From contig JANQJR010000019.1 of assembly GCA_028281525.1 (NCBI GenBank), positions 1 to 64,000 on the forward strand: DNA of 64,000 nt. Reading direction: 5' to 3'. The DNA is from Magnetovibrio sp. (lineage in GTDB: Bacteria; Pseudomonadota; Alphaproteobacteria; Rhodospirillales; Magnetovibrionaceae). Positions 36,487-44,551 of the stretch are shown here, in pieces (the stretch's first letter is position 1; each line of letters starts with the position of its first letter). The notes beneath the pieces were generated by a model, which saw nothing but the letters and a program-made list of their open reading frames with translations, did not search any database and had not been told where the DNA came from. The translations under genes were made by a program, and so were the position numbers.

Positions 36487-37851
36487 TTATTGGCTGAGGT
36501 GCAGGTTTTTCAACTCCGCCCCGATGGTGCGAAACGCCGAGGTCAAGGTGGCGCTGTCGGGGGAATTGAAGTACTTGTCCGTGCTCGAGGCGCAGTTTTC
36601 GAACAAGGTCTGGGTGTCGCTGTCGGAGACCTGGAAGGTGATGGTGTAGACGATGACGCCGGCATTTTTCATGTTGGTGCAGACGTCTTCGGTGCGGTCG
36701 TCCAGTTCGTCCGACGTTCCGGATGAGGAGGTCGAACCCAATACCCCGTCGGAGCGGTATTCGTAAGCCGTATAGACCGAGTTGGAGGTGGTGTTGGCGC
36801 CGTCGGTCAGGATGATCACCGCCTTATTCCATTCGTCGTCGCTATAGCTGGCGCCTTGGGTGAACGGCTCTTCGGGCGAGATCAGCCGCCAGCCCCATAC
36901 CGCGCCGAAGTTGATGTGGGTGTAGCCTGCCGACCACATGTCGTCGATTTCGTCTTCCAAAGTGGTGCGGTTGTTGGTCAGCGGCGTGACTTCAAGCGGG
37001 CAGTACTTGTTGGGCCCCCTATAGCTGGGTGGAGTGTCATCGATGTCGTAACTCGAGCCATCGATCCAGTCGTTGTTGTCCTCGTCGTTCGCCCAGTAGA
37101 ACGGCTCCCATCTGTCGCTGGAGCCGCTATAGGAATCTTCCGTGTCGTCCGGGGACGAGCGTGCCATCACGCAGCCACCCCAGGAAGAATCGCCCCAATC
37201 GTAGCCGGAGGTGTCGTTGACGTATGTAGACATACCCGAACCGATGTTGACGCTTCCGGAAAACGGCACCAGTCCGACTTTCAGCGTGTCAGGGGTGGTT
37301 TCGTCATCGAATAGGATGTCGATGAGATCCAGGGCGGCCGACTTCATCTGGTTCAGTTTGGTGGTTCCCATGGATCCGGTGTTGTCCAGAACCATGACCA
37401 ATTCCAGGCCGGAGGTTTCGACCGTGATTTCCGCACTGGAGCCAACCGTGACGCTGTCGATGCCGACGATTTTCATGAACACGGTTTCTACCGTCGCTTT
37501 GCCGGTCACGGTGATGACGCCGTTGTTGTCGACGAAGGTTAGATCGTGCGTGGTGCCGAGTTCGGTGCTGGGATAGTTGGCGGTGAAAAAGCTGTTGAAT
37601 TCCGCTTCCAAGGTGGCGGTGTCGCTGGTGGTGGCGCGCATGGACCCCACCGCCAGACCCGCCTGATCCAGGGCGTGTCCGAGACGCGCTTGCGTTAGGT
37701 AGGCGCGTGATAAGTCCACCGCCAGTCCGCCCGCGATCATGATGGGGATCATCGCCAAGGCGACGATCACGGCGACCGCGCCGCGTTCAGCAGCATGAAA
37801 GCACATCATCAAATTCGCAAATTTTTGTTTTATGCGTTTAATGGTTTTCAT
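36487..37851 (-). CDS. tadG: TadG-like pilus assembly protein with von Willebrand A domain
   Basis: A 454-residue protein. The N-terminal transmembrane segment (about 25-45, AVAVIVALAMIPIMIAGG) is of the TadE/TadG pseudopilin type, preceded by a basic cytoplasmic tail and the conserved ERGAVAV. From about residue 148 there is a vWA domain with the MIDAS-like DNTGSM, then IILTDGAN, which supply metal-coordinating residues. The vWA domain carries a long acidic insertion with four or so Cys (GGCVMARSS, KYCPLE). It should project into the periplasm. It is the last gene of a three-gene unit after two TadE genes. Confidence 0.88.
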   Translation of the reverse strand: MKTIKRIKQKFANLMMCFHAAERGAVAVIVALAMIPIMIAGGLAVDLSRAYLTQARLGHALDQAGLAVGSMRATTSDTATLEAEFNSFFTANYPSTELGTTHDLTFVDNNGVITVTGKATVETVFMKIVGIDSVTVGSSAEITVETSGLELVMVLDNTGSMGTTKLNQMKSAALDLIDILFDDETTPDTLKVGLVPFSGSVNIGSGMSTYVNDTSGYDWGDSSWGGCVMARSSPDDTEDSYSGSSDRWEPFYWANDEDNNDWIDGSSYDIDDTPPSYRGPNKYCPLEVTPLTNNRTTLEDEIDDMWSAGYTHINFGAVWGWRLISPEEPFTQGASYSDDEWNKAVIILTDGANTTSNSVYTAYEYRSDGVLGSTSSSGTSDELDDRTEDVCTNMKNAGVIVYTITFQVSDSDTQTLFENCASSTDKYFNSPDSATLTSAFRTIGAELKNLHLSQ

Positions 37852-37878
37852 AACGTGTCTCCTAGGATCGCCTGCCGC

Positions 37879-38415
37879 CTAGTTCTTCAGTATGTAATCG
37901 ACCTTGCGGGGCCGGACGTACGAAGTTTCCCCAAGAGAAAACGAGGATGTGATGACCAGCGTGCTGAGCGGGGTGTAGGCATAGCTGCCGCTGACGATGA
38001 TGATGCTTTCCCCGGCGTCGCCCCGGCCGGCGGCCAGGGTGGTCGGATTCTGAACGGAACCGCCGTTCCAACTGTCGCTCCAGTCCAGTGTCGGGGTGCC
38101 GGTGTCGTCGTCGTAACGCACGCTTGCCACCCCGATGGTCATGTTGGACGCAGCATAGGGATACATGACCAGTTGCGCGGCGTAGAAGATTTCGTCCAAT
38201 TCAGCATCGGTGACGTCTGTTTCCTTGCCGATGAGATCCGCCACGCTCTGCATGGCGTTGAGCAGCTTGCGTTCCACCATCAACACGTTGGAAAATTCGA
38301 TCGTGCCCATCAAGATGATCAACAGAACCGGCAGGACCAGGGCGAACTCCATTGCGGCGACACCGTCGTCGCGTTTGCGGAAGTTGGTGAGCTTGCGGAG
38401 TATGCGAAATGTCAT
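37879..38415 (-). CDS. tadE: TadE-family pseudopilin
   Basis: A 178-residue protein. The N-terminus is basic (RILRKLTNFRKRDDG), followed by the TadE signature GVAAMEFALVLPVLLIIL and the conserved E-F within the hydrophobic helix. The rest is periplasmic. TadE proteins are processed by the prepilin peptidase (cpaA in this locus) and are needed for Flp pilus assembly. I start at the ATG at 38415, with GGAGA six bases upstream, not at 38430. It lies between the other TadE gene (11-base gap) and tadG. Confidence 0.88.
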   Translation of the reverse strand: MTFRILRKLTNFRKRDDGVAAMEFALVLPVLLIILMGTIEFSNVLMVERKLLNAMQSVADLIGKETDVTDAELDEIFYAAQLVMYPYAASNMTIGVASVRYDDDTGTPTLDWSDSWNGGSVQNPTTLAAGRGDAGESIIIVSGSYAYTPLSTLVITSSFSLGETSYVRPRKVDYILKN

Positions 38416-38426
38416 GTCGGTCTCCG

Positions 38427-38957
38427 TCACTCTTCATACGGTTCGTTTTGGAACACGACGGTGGAGACCAGGAGGCGCTTGTCGGTGCCTGCCGTAGTTT
38501 CGAAAAACTCCCCGATCAGCGGTGTCGTGAAGTCCCAGTAAAACATTGCCCGCACCACGATGATGTCATCGGCGCCGCCCGCGCTGAATCCATAGGTTAC
38601 GGGGTCGTCGGTGTCTTCGTCGATTTCGGTTTCCAAGGTCGCGTCGGTGAAATTGTCGACGGTGCGCACGTCGTAAAAGACATCGGCGCACGTCACCACG
38701 GTGCTGAGGCCCCCGCAGAACGCCGTCGTGAAGTCCGTTTCCGCATCGCCGCTGGATTGCGCGAGACCGGTGCGGATACGCCGCGCCGCATCGATGGCCG
38801 CGCCATCGACGTTGACGGTGGCGAAAAACATCAATGCGATCTCGATGATGCCCATCATCAGATACATCAGCACGGGCGCGATCATGGCGAACTCCACCGC
38901 CATCGCCCCGCTTTGGGACCTTTTGAACCTGCGTAGTGAAAAGTCGAATGTTTTCAT
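38427..38957 (-). CDS. tadE: TadE-family pseudopilin (second copy)
   Basis: A 176-residue protein with the same plan: basic start (SLRRFKRSQSG), then GAMAVEFAMIAPVLMYLM with the Glu-Phe of TadE proteins. The periplasmic part has two Cys (AFCGG, VTCAD) that may form a disulfide. It is the first gene of the tadE-tadE-tadG unit. A GTG codon directly precedes the chosen ATG, so the start is ambiguous by one codon. The pair of TadE proteins suggests a heterodimer of minor pseudopilins (TadE/TadF in other species). Confidence 0.87.
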   Translation of the reverse strand: MKTFDFSLRRFKRSQSGAMAVEFAMIAPVLMYLMMGIIEIALMFFATVNVDGAAIDAARRIRTGLAQSSGDAETDFTTAFCGGLSTVVTCADVFYDVRTVDNFTDATLETEIDEDTDDPVTYGFSAGGADDIIVVRAMFYWDFTTPLIGEFFETTAGTDKRLLVSTVVFQNEPYEE

Positions 38958-39148
38958 CACGTAATCACTTGGAATGCGAATGTAATATAATATACCGCCG
39001 GAACCTTGCGCGGGTCACCACCAGAAAATCCAATCGGGCTCTTTCATCACTCTACGCGTTGGGCAAAGGGGGAACAGTGATGGTCATCACGTTGCGAAAA
39101 CAAACGGATTTGGTGTCGACCAGGGAAAGGGACGCTGCGGTAAAGAAC

Positions 39149-39177
39149 GCGCGCCGTAGCTCACATGGTATAGCGTT
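39149..39177 (+). other. tRNA 5'-half-like sequence (weak)
   Basis: GCGCGCCGTAGCTCACATGG and the following TATAGCGTT resemble the acceptor and D-arm of a bacterial tRNA-Arg. No anticodon arm or T-arm of proper spacing follows. It may be chance or a relic. Confidence 0.2.
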
Positions 39178-39204
39178 CAAGGTCCAAATGATATAAAGCG
39201 TCTG

Positions 39205-39834
39205 TCAATTCTGGGTGGCCAAAAGCGTCTTTTTGATCAAGTCGGCCAACGAGCGCGCGTCCATCTTTTTCATGATGTTGGCGCGGTGGTATTCGATCGT
39301 TTTTTCACTCAAGTTCAGGTTGCCGGCGATGCGCTTATTCGGTTCGCCGTTCAAAATTCCGTCCAGGACGTCGCGTTCGCGTTCCGAAAGACTGGCAAAC
39401 CGCGTGGCGACGAATTCCTTTTCGCGGTCTTTTGCCCATTGCTCAGTGTGCGATTGGATCGCGGCATGGACGATATCCAGCAAGTGCTGGTCGTTGAATG
39501 GCTTTTGAATGAAATCGAACGCACCGTTTTTCATCGCCTGGACGCCGGTTTGCGTATCGCCGTGACCCGTGATGACGATGATGGGCAGACTCAAATTCCG
39601 CTCGTTCAAGGTACGTTGCACTTCAAGGCCGCTCATGCCGGGCATGCGCATGTCCAAAACCAAACAGCCGGGTTGTTTGTGGGTGTATTGCTCAACAAAC
39701 GCGTCACCGGATTCGTAAGCCTGATATTTCAGGCGCACCGACTCAAGCAAGCGTCCCAAGGCATAACGTACAGCGCCGTCATCATCGACGATGTGTACGA
39801 TGGCCTCTTCAGGCTTCGGTTCCGTGTGGGTCAT
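39205..39834 (-). CDS. FixJ/NarL-type response regulator in the Tad locus
   Basis: A 209-residue transcription factor. The receiver (about 10-125) has VHIVDDD, phospho-acceptor LVLDMRMPGMSG, the Thr in VITGHGD and Lys in FIQKPF. A LuxR-type HTH follows (about 145-205; SLSERERDVLDGILNGEPNKRIA and LSEKTIEYHRANIMKKM), and GHGD with the Q-x-K-P-F sequence is typical of the FixJ branch. The ATG at 39834 replaces the frame start at 39891, because the upstream 19 residues fall in a tandem repeat. No kinase gene is adjacent. It lies between the pseudopilin genes and tadD, so it is a candidate regulator of pilus genes. Confidence 0.93.
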   Translation of the reverse strand: MTHTEPKPEEAIVHIVDDDGAVRYALGRLLESVRLKYQAYESGDAFVEQYTHKQPGCLVLDMRMPGMSGLEVQRTLNERNLSLPIIVITGHGDTQTGVQAMKNGAFDFIQKPFNDQHLLDIVHAAIQSHTEQWAKDREKEFVATRFASLSERERDVLDGILNGEPNKRIAGNLNLSEKTIEYHRANIMKKMDARSLADLIKKTLLATQN

Positions 39835-39850
39835 AACGATGTCAGCAGTT

Positions 39851-39889
39851 GCCCGTATGTTGTGCCCGTATGTTGCGCCCGTATATCCC
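39851..39889. repeat. Three tandem 13-base repeats
   Basis: Units begin GCCCGTATGTTGT, GCCCGTATGTTGC and GCCCGTATATCCC. They start 16 bases upstream of the FixJ-type gene's ATG, in its promoter or leader. Confidence 0.85.
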
Positions 39890-39937
39890 ATATATGTTGC
39901 TACAAGTGTAGCGCACCCAGAGGTTCGATAGGGACCA

Positions 39938-39965
39938 CAAACTTGCCCAAACTTGAAGGTATAAA
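39938..39965. promoter_or_regulatory. Phased direct repeat CAAACTTG and TATAAA
   Basis: CAAACTTG occurs at 39938 and 39948, exactly one helical turn apart, followed by TATAAA at 39960. This is the layout of a transcription-factor site next to a -10 box. The direction of the promoter is not settled. Confidence 0.35.
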
Positions 39966-40216
39966 AGTGCCAGGGAATTAAGGCATAAAAGTGCTAAGGG
40001 ATCACAACGCGCTCGCACCAGGCGGCGGGGCGACCCAGCATACGCGCCCTACTTTGTTGTCCGCGTCGGCAGTGATGTGCGTCACGGTCGGAAAACGCGC
40101 GCTCCGGATAAGATCGCGGCATGGGCCGTAACGTGCTTCCGGGATGGACGTGCCGGGCTTTTGCGTTAAACTTTCGCAGGTTTCGAGATTCCCAGGTCAG
40201 AGGAATTAAAGAGCAT

Positions 40217-41035
40217 ATGCCAGGAAGCTTCCGTTTGATCTGTGACAGGCTGTTGACGCGCGCTACGTCGGGCGTTGTCTTGATGCTTGTGCTGACGGCC
40301 TGCCAGACCACCGCGGAGAGCACGGCTGGAGCCGCAGTGGGGCAGCCGTCGGAGCCGATGATTGCGGAGCAGGCCACTTTCTTGGAAGCTGCGCGGGGTG
40401 CGGAAAAAAGCCGCAATTATGATCAGGCGGCGGCGCTCTATGGACGTTTGTTTGAGCGGCGTCCCACCGACCCGGACATTTTGGCCGCGTTCATCCGCAA
40501 CATGCGCTACAGCGGTCGCGCCCAGGAGGTCGTGAATTACACGGCGACAAAGACGCCACACATGCTGGACGACGCGAACGTGAAATTCGAATACGCCAAG
40601 GCTTTGTTGGCGTCTGGGCGTGAAGGGGAGGCTTTGACGGCCTTGCAGGAGAGCCACGCCCAAACACCGGACAAGTGGCAAGTCCATTCCGCCATCGGCA
40701 TCACCCTGGATACGATGGAACGCTACGGCGAGGCCCAGGCGGCCTATGCCCGTGCCCTGCGCCTATCGCCCCGCAATGCCGTGGTGATGAACAATCAGGC
40801 CATGTCTTTGGCCAGCGCGGGACGGTTGGCGGAAGCCATTTCGGTTTTGGAGCGTGCAGCCGGTCTCAATCGCACCAATGTCAACATCCGCCAGAATTTG
40901 GCTTTGCTGTACGCCATCGACGGCAATATGGAGCGCGCGCGCGCGCTGGCGGCGATGGACTTGGGTATCGAAGAGTTGGAAACAAACTTGTCCTTTTATC
41001 GGCGCTTTGAATCCGTTGGGGGTGGGGCGCGATGA
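40217..41035 (+). CDS. tadD: TadD-like TPR lipoprotein
   Basis: A 272-residue protein with a lipoprotein signal peptide; the lipobox is LTAC (Cys about 30). The mature part (about 60-260) is built of tetratricopeptide repeats: NYDQAAALYGRLFERRPTDP, AQAAYARALRLSPRNAVVMN and AEAISVLERAAGLNRTNVN. TadD is the outer-membrane lipoprotein that acts as a pilotin-like factor for the Tad secretin. I start at the ATG at 40217; the frame upstream lacks signal-peptide character. It overlaps the PilZ gene by ATGA, so the two are coupled. Confidence 0.9.
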   Translation: MPGSFRLICDRLLTRATSGVVLMLVLTACQTTAESTAGAAVGQPSEPMIAEQATFLEAARGAEKSRNYDQAAALYGRLFERRPTDPDILAAFIRNMRYSGRAQEVVNYTATKTPHMLDDANVKFEYAKALLASGREGEALTALQESHAQTPDKWQVHSAIGITLDTMERYGEAQAAYARALRLSPRNAVVMNNQAMSLASAGRLAEAISVLERAAGLNRTNVNIRQNLALLYAIDGNMERARALAAMDLGIEELETNLSFYRRFESVGGGAR

Positions 41036-41454
41036 GCGATGGACCGCAAGGTACAACCGACCAGCAGGAATTGGCCAAACGCCGCGCGGCGATCCGTTTG
41101 AGCACCGTTTACGGCGGGCGCATCAACCAGCTCGGCAAGGCCTATGAGTGCACCATTTCCGACGTGTCCGCGGGCGGAGCCAAGATCAAGTTCAAGGACC
41201 CCCGCGATTTCGCTAAAATTCTGCCTGATCAACAAGTGCAGTTGGTGTTTGAGCGTTTGAGCGATTACAAGGCGCTGAACGGCGATGTCGCCTGGGTCAA
41301 ACCCGACGAATATGTGATCGGCATGTCGTTTACCGACCCGGAATTGCGTCGCCGCGTGGTGATCAAGCGTTTGATGCCGAATCGCTGGCGTATCGCCAAC
41401 GAATTGGCCGCGCGCGATGATGAGCACACGCCGGATTCTGAAGCTGTTGACTAG
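41032..41454 (+). CDS. PilZ-domain protein
   Basis: A 140-residue protein made almost entirely of one PilZ domain. The c-di-GMP-binding residues fit RRAAIR (R-x-x-x-R, about 17-22) and ISDVSAGGAKI (D-x-S-x-x-G, about 43-48). Further strands include NGDVAWV and YVIGMSF. PilZ proteins bind c-di-GMP and pass the signal to partners. Here it is coupled to tadD, suggesting that pilus assembly is controlled by c-di-GMP. The C-terminus (about 120-140) is acidic and likely disordered. Confidence 0.9.
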   Translation: MSDGPQGTTDQQELAKRRAAIRLSTVYGGRINQLGKAYECTISDVSAGGAKIKFKDPRDFAKILPDQQVQLVFERLSDYKALNGDVAWVKPDEYVIGMSFTDPELRRRVVIKRLMPNRWRIANELAARDDEHTPDSEAVD

Positions 41455-41548
41455 TCTCGAATGTGCCCGTACAGGCGTCAAACTCGTTGAAAAAGAATGG
41501 TTCTTTTGCCAAGATGACGGTGTAGTGGCGGCTGGAAAACACAGGTCC

Positions 41549-42256
41549 ATGAACGAATCCGAACTCCAGACAGTTGAACCCGCACAGCAGAAGTTGGACG
41601 GCATCGAACTTTTGGTCGAAGCGCCGCCCAATATCGTGCGTCAATTGGAAGAGATCTGTGCTTGGTCCAATTTTGCGCCCAATCAAACCATTGTCGACCG
41701 TGGCGATGAATCCACCGACGTGTTCTTCATTACGGCGGGCAGCGTCAAGGTGATGGACTTCCTGGCCAACGACCAGGAAATCTTGCTTGCGGAAATGGGC
41801 GCGGGCAGCAGCTTCGGTGAAATGTCGGCGATCGACGCTTCCCGGCGTTCCGCGCGGGTTTCGGCTTTGGAGGAAACCACCGTAGCAGCCCTGCCCAGTA
41901 AAGACTTTCGCCGTCTGCTGATGGACTGCCCCGGCATCGCGATCATGTTGCTCAAGCGCTTCGCGGGCCTGATTCGCACGCTCAACAATCGCGTCACCTC
42001 GCTGAGCACGCTCAGCCCCCACCAGCGCGTTTATTACGAACTGCTGCGTATGTCCGAACCCAATGCCCAGGGCGATGGGACGTGGTTGATTCATTATCTG
42101 CCCAAGCACGAGGAAATCGCCAGTTGGAGTGGCACGTCGCGCGAGGACGTCGCCATGGCGATCGGGCATCTGGCGCGCGAAGGCATCGTTGGGCGCAAGC
42201 ACAAGTCCCTGGTTATCAAAGACCATGGCCGTTTGCAGATGCTGCTGAATCTCTGA
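41549..42256 (+). CDS. Crp/Fnr-family transcription regulator
   Basis: A 235-residue regulator. The N-terminal cyclic nucleotide-binding fold (about 18-135) has FAPNQTIVDRGDESTDVFFI (split around the conserved Gly), GAGSSFGEMSAID in the phosphate-binding cassette position and ARVSALEETTVAAL. A dimer helix follows, then a winged helix (about 170-230) with HEEIASWSGTSREDVAMAIGHL. It lacks the N-terminal Cys cluster of Fnr, so it is not an oxygen sensor of that type. Cassette residues do not allow me to assign cAMP with confidence. I use the ATG at 41549 with AGG upstream. It is 94 bases after the PilZ gene. Confidence 0.9.
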   Translation: MNESELQTVEPAQQKLDGIELLVEAPPNIVRQLEEICAWSNFAPNQTIVDRGDESTDVFFITAGSVKVMDFLANDQEILLAEMGAGSSFGEMSAIDASRRSARVSALEETTVAALPSKDFRRLLMDCPGIAIMLLKRFAGLIRTLNNRVTSLSTLSPHQRVYYELLRMSEPNAQGDGTWLIHYLPKHEEIASWSGTSREDVAMAIGHLAREGIVGRKHKSLVIKDHGRLQMLLNL

Positions 42257-42618
42257 TAAAAATCATACAATTCAACCGGCTAAGCTGTGACCATCGTCAT
42301 ACCGGTTGCGCGCGGTTGTCCGTATGCTGGTATGACCAATGACCTGAGGTGGCATGCTTGCGTGGCCGTAGGACCGGATGCCATCCCCGAAACCACCATT
42401 CCCACGGCGCTCCGCATGTGGGAAAATTCGTCCGGCCAAAGGGGCGTTCACGCCGACGGAATCCGTAAAATATAACGGAATATTAATGGGTTGGTTTGTA
42501 AGGCAATTGGATGTGGGAGCTTGACTTCCACAGTTCGTTAGGCCACTCTATGGGCTCTTGATTGGAGTGTCCGGTCGTTTTTTTTTAAGGCCTTGAGCAA
42601 GACGTAGGAGTTGTGACA
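42257..42618. other. Intergenic region upstream of flp
   Basis: This 362-base gap follows the Crp-type gene. It contains an inverted repeat (42296-42336) near the start. The rest should carry the flp promoter and leader, but I see no confident -35/-10 pair. The short frame 42287-42475 is not coding-like. Confidence 0.5.
42296..42336. repeat. Inverted repeat GTCATACCGG/CTGGTATGAC
   Basis: Ten-base arms match at nine positions around a 21-base loop. No T-run follows. It starts 40 bases after the Crp-type stop. It may be a REP-type element or the 3' hairpin of that gene. Confidence 0.5.
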
Positions 42619-42792
42619 ATGGCTAAGTTTTCCAAGCTGATGACCCGTTTCAAAAGCGATGAATCCGGTGCAACCGCCATCGAATATGGCTTGATTGCCG
42701 CCCTTATCGCCGTGGTCGTTATCGGTGCGTTGACCCTTTTGGGCACCAGCCTCGAAAGCAAGTTCAACGAAGTGAGCAACAGCTTGCAGTAA
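42619..42792 (+). CDS. flp: Flp-type major pilin
   Basis: A 57-residue type IVb pilin. The short basic leader (MAKFSKLMTRFKSDESG) ends in Gly, and the processing site is followed by ATAIEYGLIAALIAVVVI, which has the Glu-Tyr pair found in all Flp pilins. The C-terminal part is ESKFNEVSNSLQ. TAGGAG lies eight bases before the ATG. Cleavage by the adjacent prepilin peptidase and polymerisation by the Tad machinery produce thin adhesive pili. A strong terminator follows, which leaves a separate transcript for this abundant subunit. Confidence 0.97.
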   Translation: MAKFSKLMTRFKSDESGATAIEYGLIAALIAVVVIGALTLLGTSLESKFNEVSNSLQ

Positions 42793-42812
42793 TCTACACC
42801 GAGCTAGAGCTT

Positions 42813-42853
42813 AGAACCGCCTTTGACCTTCAGGTTCAAGGCGGTTCTTTTTT
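42813..42853 (+). terminator. Intrinsic terminator after flp
   Basis: AGAACCGCCTTGA-type arm (AGAACCGCCTTTGA) pairs with TTCAAGGCGGTTCT, followed by TTTTTT. It separates flp from cpaA. Confidence 0.93.
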
Positions 42854-42903
42854 GTCTACTAGCTTGGTAAAGCAAATTATTACAAAGAGTTGATGGAATA
42901 CTT

Positions 42904-43437
42904 GTGGATTTGATCCAACCCCTGTTGGTGGCCGTGTTTATTGCGTTGGTGCTTTATGGCGCGTGGTCGGACGCGCGCGAATTGCGCATACCCAACTGGC
43001 TGTCCTTGAGTTTGCTGGCGCTGTTTTTTCCCGCTGCCGTCAGCGCAGGGATGGCGATGGATGTCTTGACTTGGCATTTGATCGCCGGGGTCTTGATGCT
43101 GGTGGTGGGATTTGCCCTGTTCGCTGCCGGGGTGTTCGGCGGTGGCGATGCGAAGTTGATGAGCGCCTGTGCGTTGTGGTTGGGGTGGGACTTGCTGCTG
43201 CACTTCGCGGTGGCGGTGGTTTTGATCGGCGGCGTTTTGTCGATTTTGGTGATTTTGCTGCGCAAAGGCGTCGGCATGTGGCCCGATTGGCTGGTCAGGC
43301 GCGCCATAGGTCTGTTTGAGCCTGGAAAAGCGGTGCCTTACGGCATCGCGATTTCTGCGGGCGCGGTGATCTTGGCTCCGCGTATGGACATGTTTCCACC
43401 TGCTTGGCGCGAAATCATGACTTTGATATGGGGCTAA
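42904..43437 (+). CDS. cpaA: Prepilin peptidase CpaA/TadV
   Basis: A 177-residue membrane aspartic peptidase that removes the Flp pilin leader. The catalytic aspartates fall in WSDARELRIPN (about residue 23) and GGGDAKL (about 81), the two motifs of the A24 family. About five to six hydrophobic helices are visible. It lacks the N-terminal methylase half found in larger PilD enzymes, as usual for Tad systems. The likely start is the GTG at 42904. It follows flp past a terminator and may be read through from it at a lower level. Confidence 0.93.
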   Translation: MDLIQPLLVAVFIALVLYGAWSDARELRIPNWLSLSLLALFFPAAVSAGMAMDVLTWHLIAGVLMLVVGFALFAAGVFGGGDAKLMSACALWLGWDLLLHFAVAVVLIGGVLSILVILLRKGVGMWPDWLVRRAIGLFEPGKAVPYGIAISAGAVILAPRMDMFPPAWREIMTLIWG

Positions 43438-43438
43438 G

Positions 43439-44536
43439 TCAGGCCTCAGCGTCCTTCGGAACCCGCGCGGGCGCGGGCGGTTCGGGCACGGAGAAGCGGA
43501 CCAGCCAACCGGCCACGAGCCACGCCAGCCAGCCCCCGGCCAGCCCCGCATAGCCGTCTACGGCGTAATGCCAGCCCAAATGCACCGAGCCGAGCAAGAT
43601 GACCATGACGTACGCCCCGGAAACCCAGGTGGCGGCCCTTCCGAATTGGCGCATCAGCAAAAACACCAATAACGCCACGGCGACATGCAGGGACGGCATC
43701 GCCGAAATGCCGCCGCCCAAGCCGGCCTTGCCGGCTTCGTAAAGGCTCCACAGGTAGTCTTGTGCCAAGAAGGCGCGGTTTGCGTAAATTTCGTGGGCTG
43801 CATAGAGATACGCCATTTGCTCTGCGAACGGGTCGGGACCGGGCACCACCTTGGCGTAATAACAAGGCCCCGCGGACGAAAATACGAATGCGCCGAGACT
43901 CCCCAACACGGCCCACGCCAACACGAACGACAACAAAAAGCGCATGCGCAGTTCGCGTTTGTGGATGCGGAACATCTGCCAATAGACGACGAAAATCATG
44001 CCGTGCCAGAAGTTGTAGAGATAGCTCCAGGCGGATGTGATCAAGGGATGGCCCATCAGCGGCTGCAACAATTCCCACGCATGGTAGTCGCCGTGCAGCC
44101 AGCGGTCGAATTCCATCAACGCAGGGTCCCAGGAAAAGGGTTCGATTTCGGGGATGGAGGTCTTGAACGATGTGAACACGCTGGCGAACAAGGGCAGCAA
44201 CAGCACCGGCACAAGCGCCGCACCCCAGCGGTCCGGGGAGAAGATTTCGCTGCCCCGGATGCCGCGCCAAATACCCGCAGGCTTAAAAGGGCGCACGTGC
44301 AAGATGTGGAACGCGGCTTCGCCGAAGATGCGAAACCCCGCCAACATCATCAGCGGCATGGCTGCGCCGATCAGATAATCCTGAAACACCGGCAGCCCCA
44401 CGAAGCCGTGAGCGGACAGGAATCCCACGGCGATGGCTGCGTAACTGAGTACCAGCAGCGCCAGCAAGGCATGATGGCGGACTTCCGATCGTAGGCGTTG
44501 GCGCCAGGATAGGGGCGGAGTTTCCGGCAATGACAA
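43439..44536 (-). CDS. PAP2-superfamily membrane phosphatase
   Basis: A 365-residue polytopic protein. The PAP2 catalytic motifs are SAMPSLHVA (S-x-P-S-x-H, about 274-282) and GSVHLGWHYAVDG (H with Y-x-x-D, about 310-322). The layout, with a preceding YNFWHGM segment and an extracytoplasmic active site, is closest to the inositolphosphotransferase/Aur1-like PAP2_3 group. The family dephosphorylates lipid phosphates or transfers head groups. It lies 15 bases downstream of tadC on the same strand, so it probably belongs to the cpa operon. It is convergent to cpaA with one base between. Confidence 0.87.
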   Translation of the reverse strand: MSLPETPPLSWRQRLRSEVRHHALLALLVLSYAAIAVGFLSAHGFVGLPVFQDYLIGAAMPLMMLAGFRIFGEAAFHILHVRPFKPAGIWRGIRGSEIFSPDRWGAALVPVLLLPLFASVFTSFKTSIPEIEPFSWDPALMEFDRWLHGDYHAWELLQPLMGHPLITSAWSYLYNFWHGMIFVVYWQMFRIHKRELRMRFLLSFVLAWAVLGSLGAFVFSSAGPCYYAKVVPGPDPFAEQMAYLYAAHEIYANRAFLAQDYLWSLYEAGKAGLGGGISAMPSLHVAVALLVFLLMRQFGRAATWVSGAYVMVILLGSVHLGWHYAVDGYAGLAGGWLAWLVAGWLVRFSVPEPPAPARVPKDAEA

Positions 44537-44551
44537 GACGGCTGCAGTCTT

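Larger units (their letters stand above)
39835..40216. other. Intergenic region between the FixJ-type gene and tadD
   Basis: This 382-base gap separates divergent genes. It contains a tandem 13-base repeat next to the FixJ-type start, a phased CAAACTTG pair with a TATAAA, and two imperfect copies of GCATAAAAGTGC near 39960-39998. The 200 bases before tadD have no recognised element or coding frame. Confidence 0.6.

Noticed and set aside
39851..39889. CRISPR array
   Set aside because: The three 13-base repeats abut directly without spacers.
42287..42475. A 62-codon frame upstream of flp
   Set aside because: It runs through an inverted repeat, lacks a ribosome site and has no recognisable sequence.
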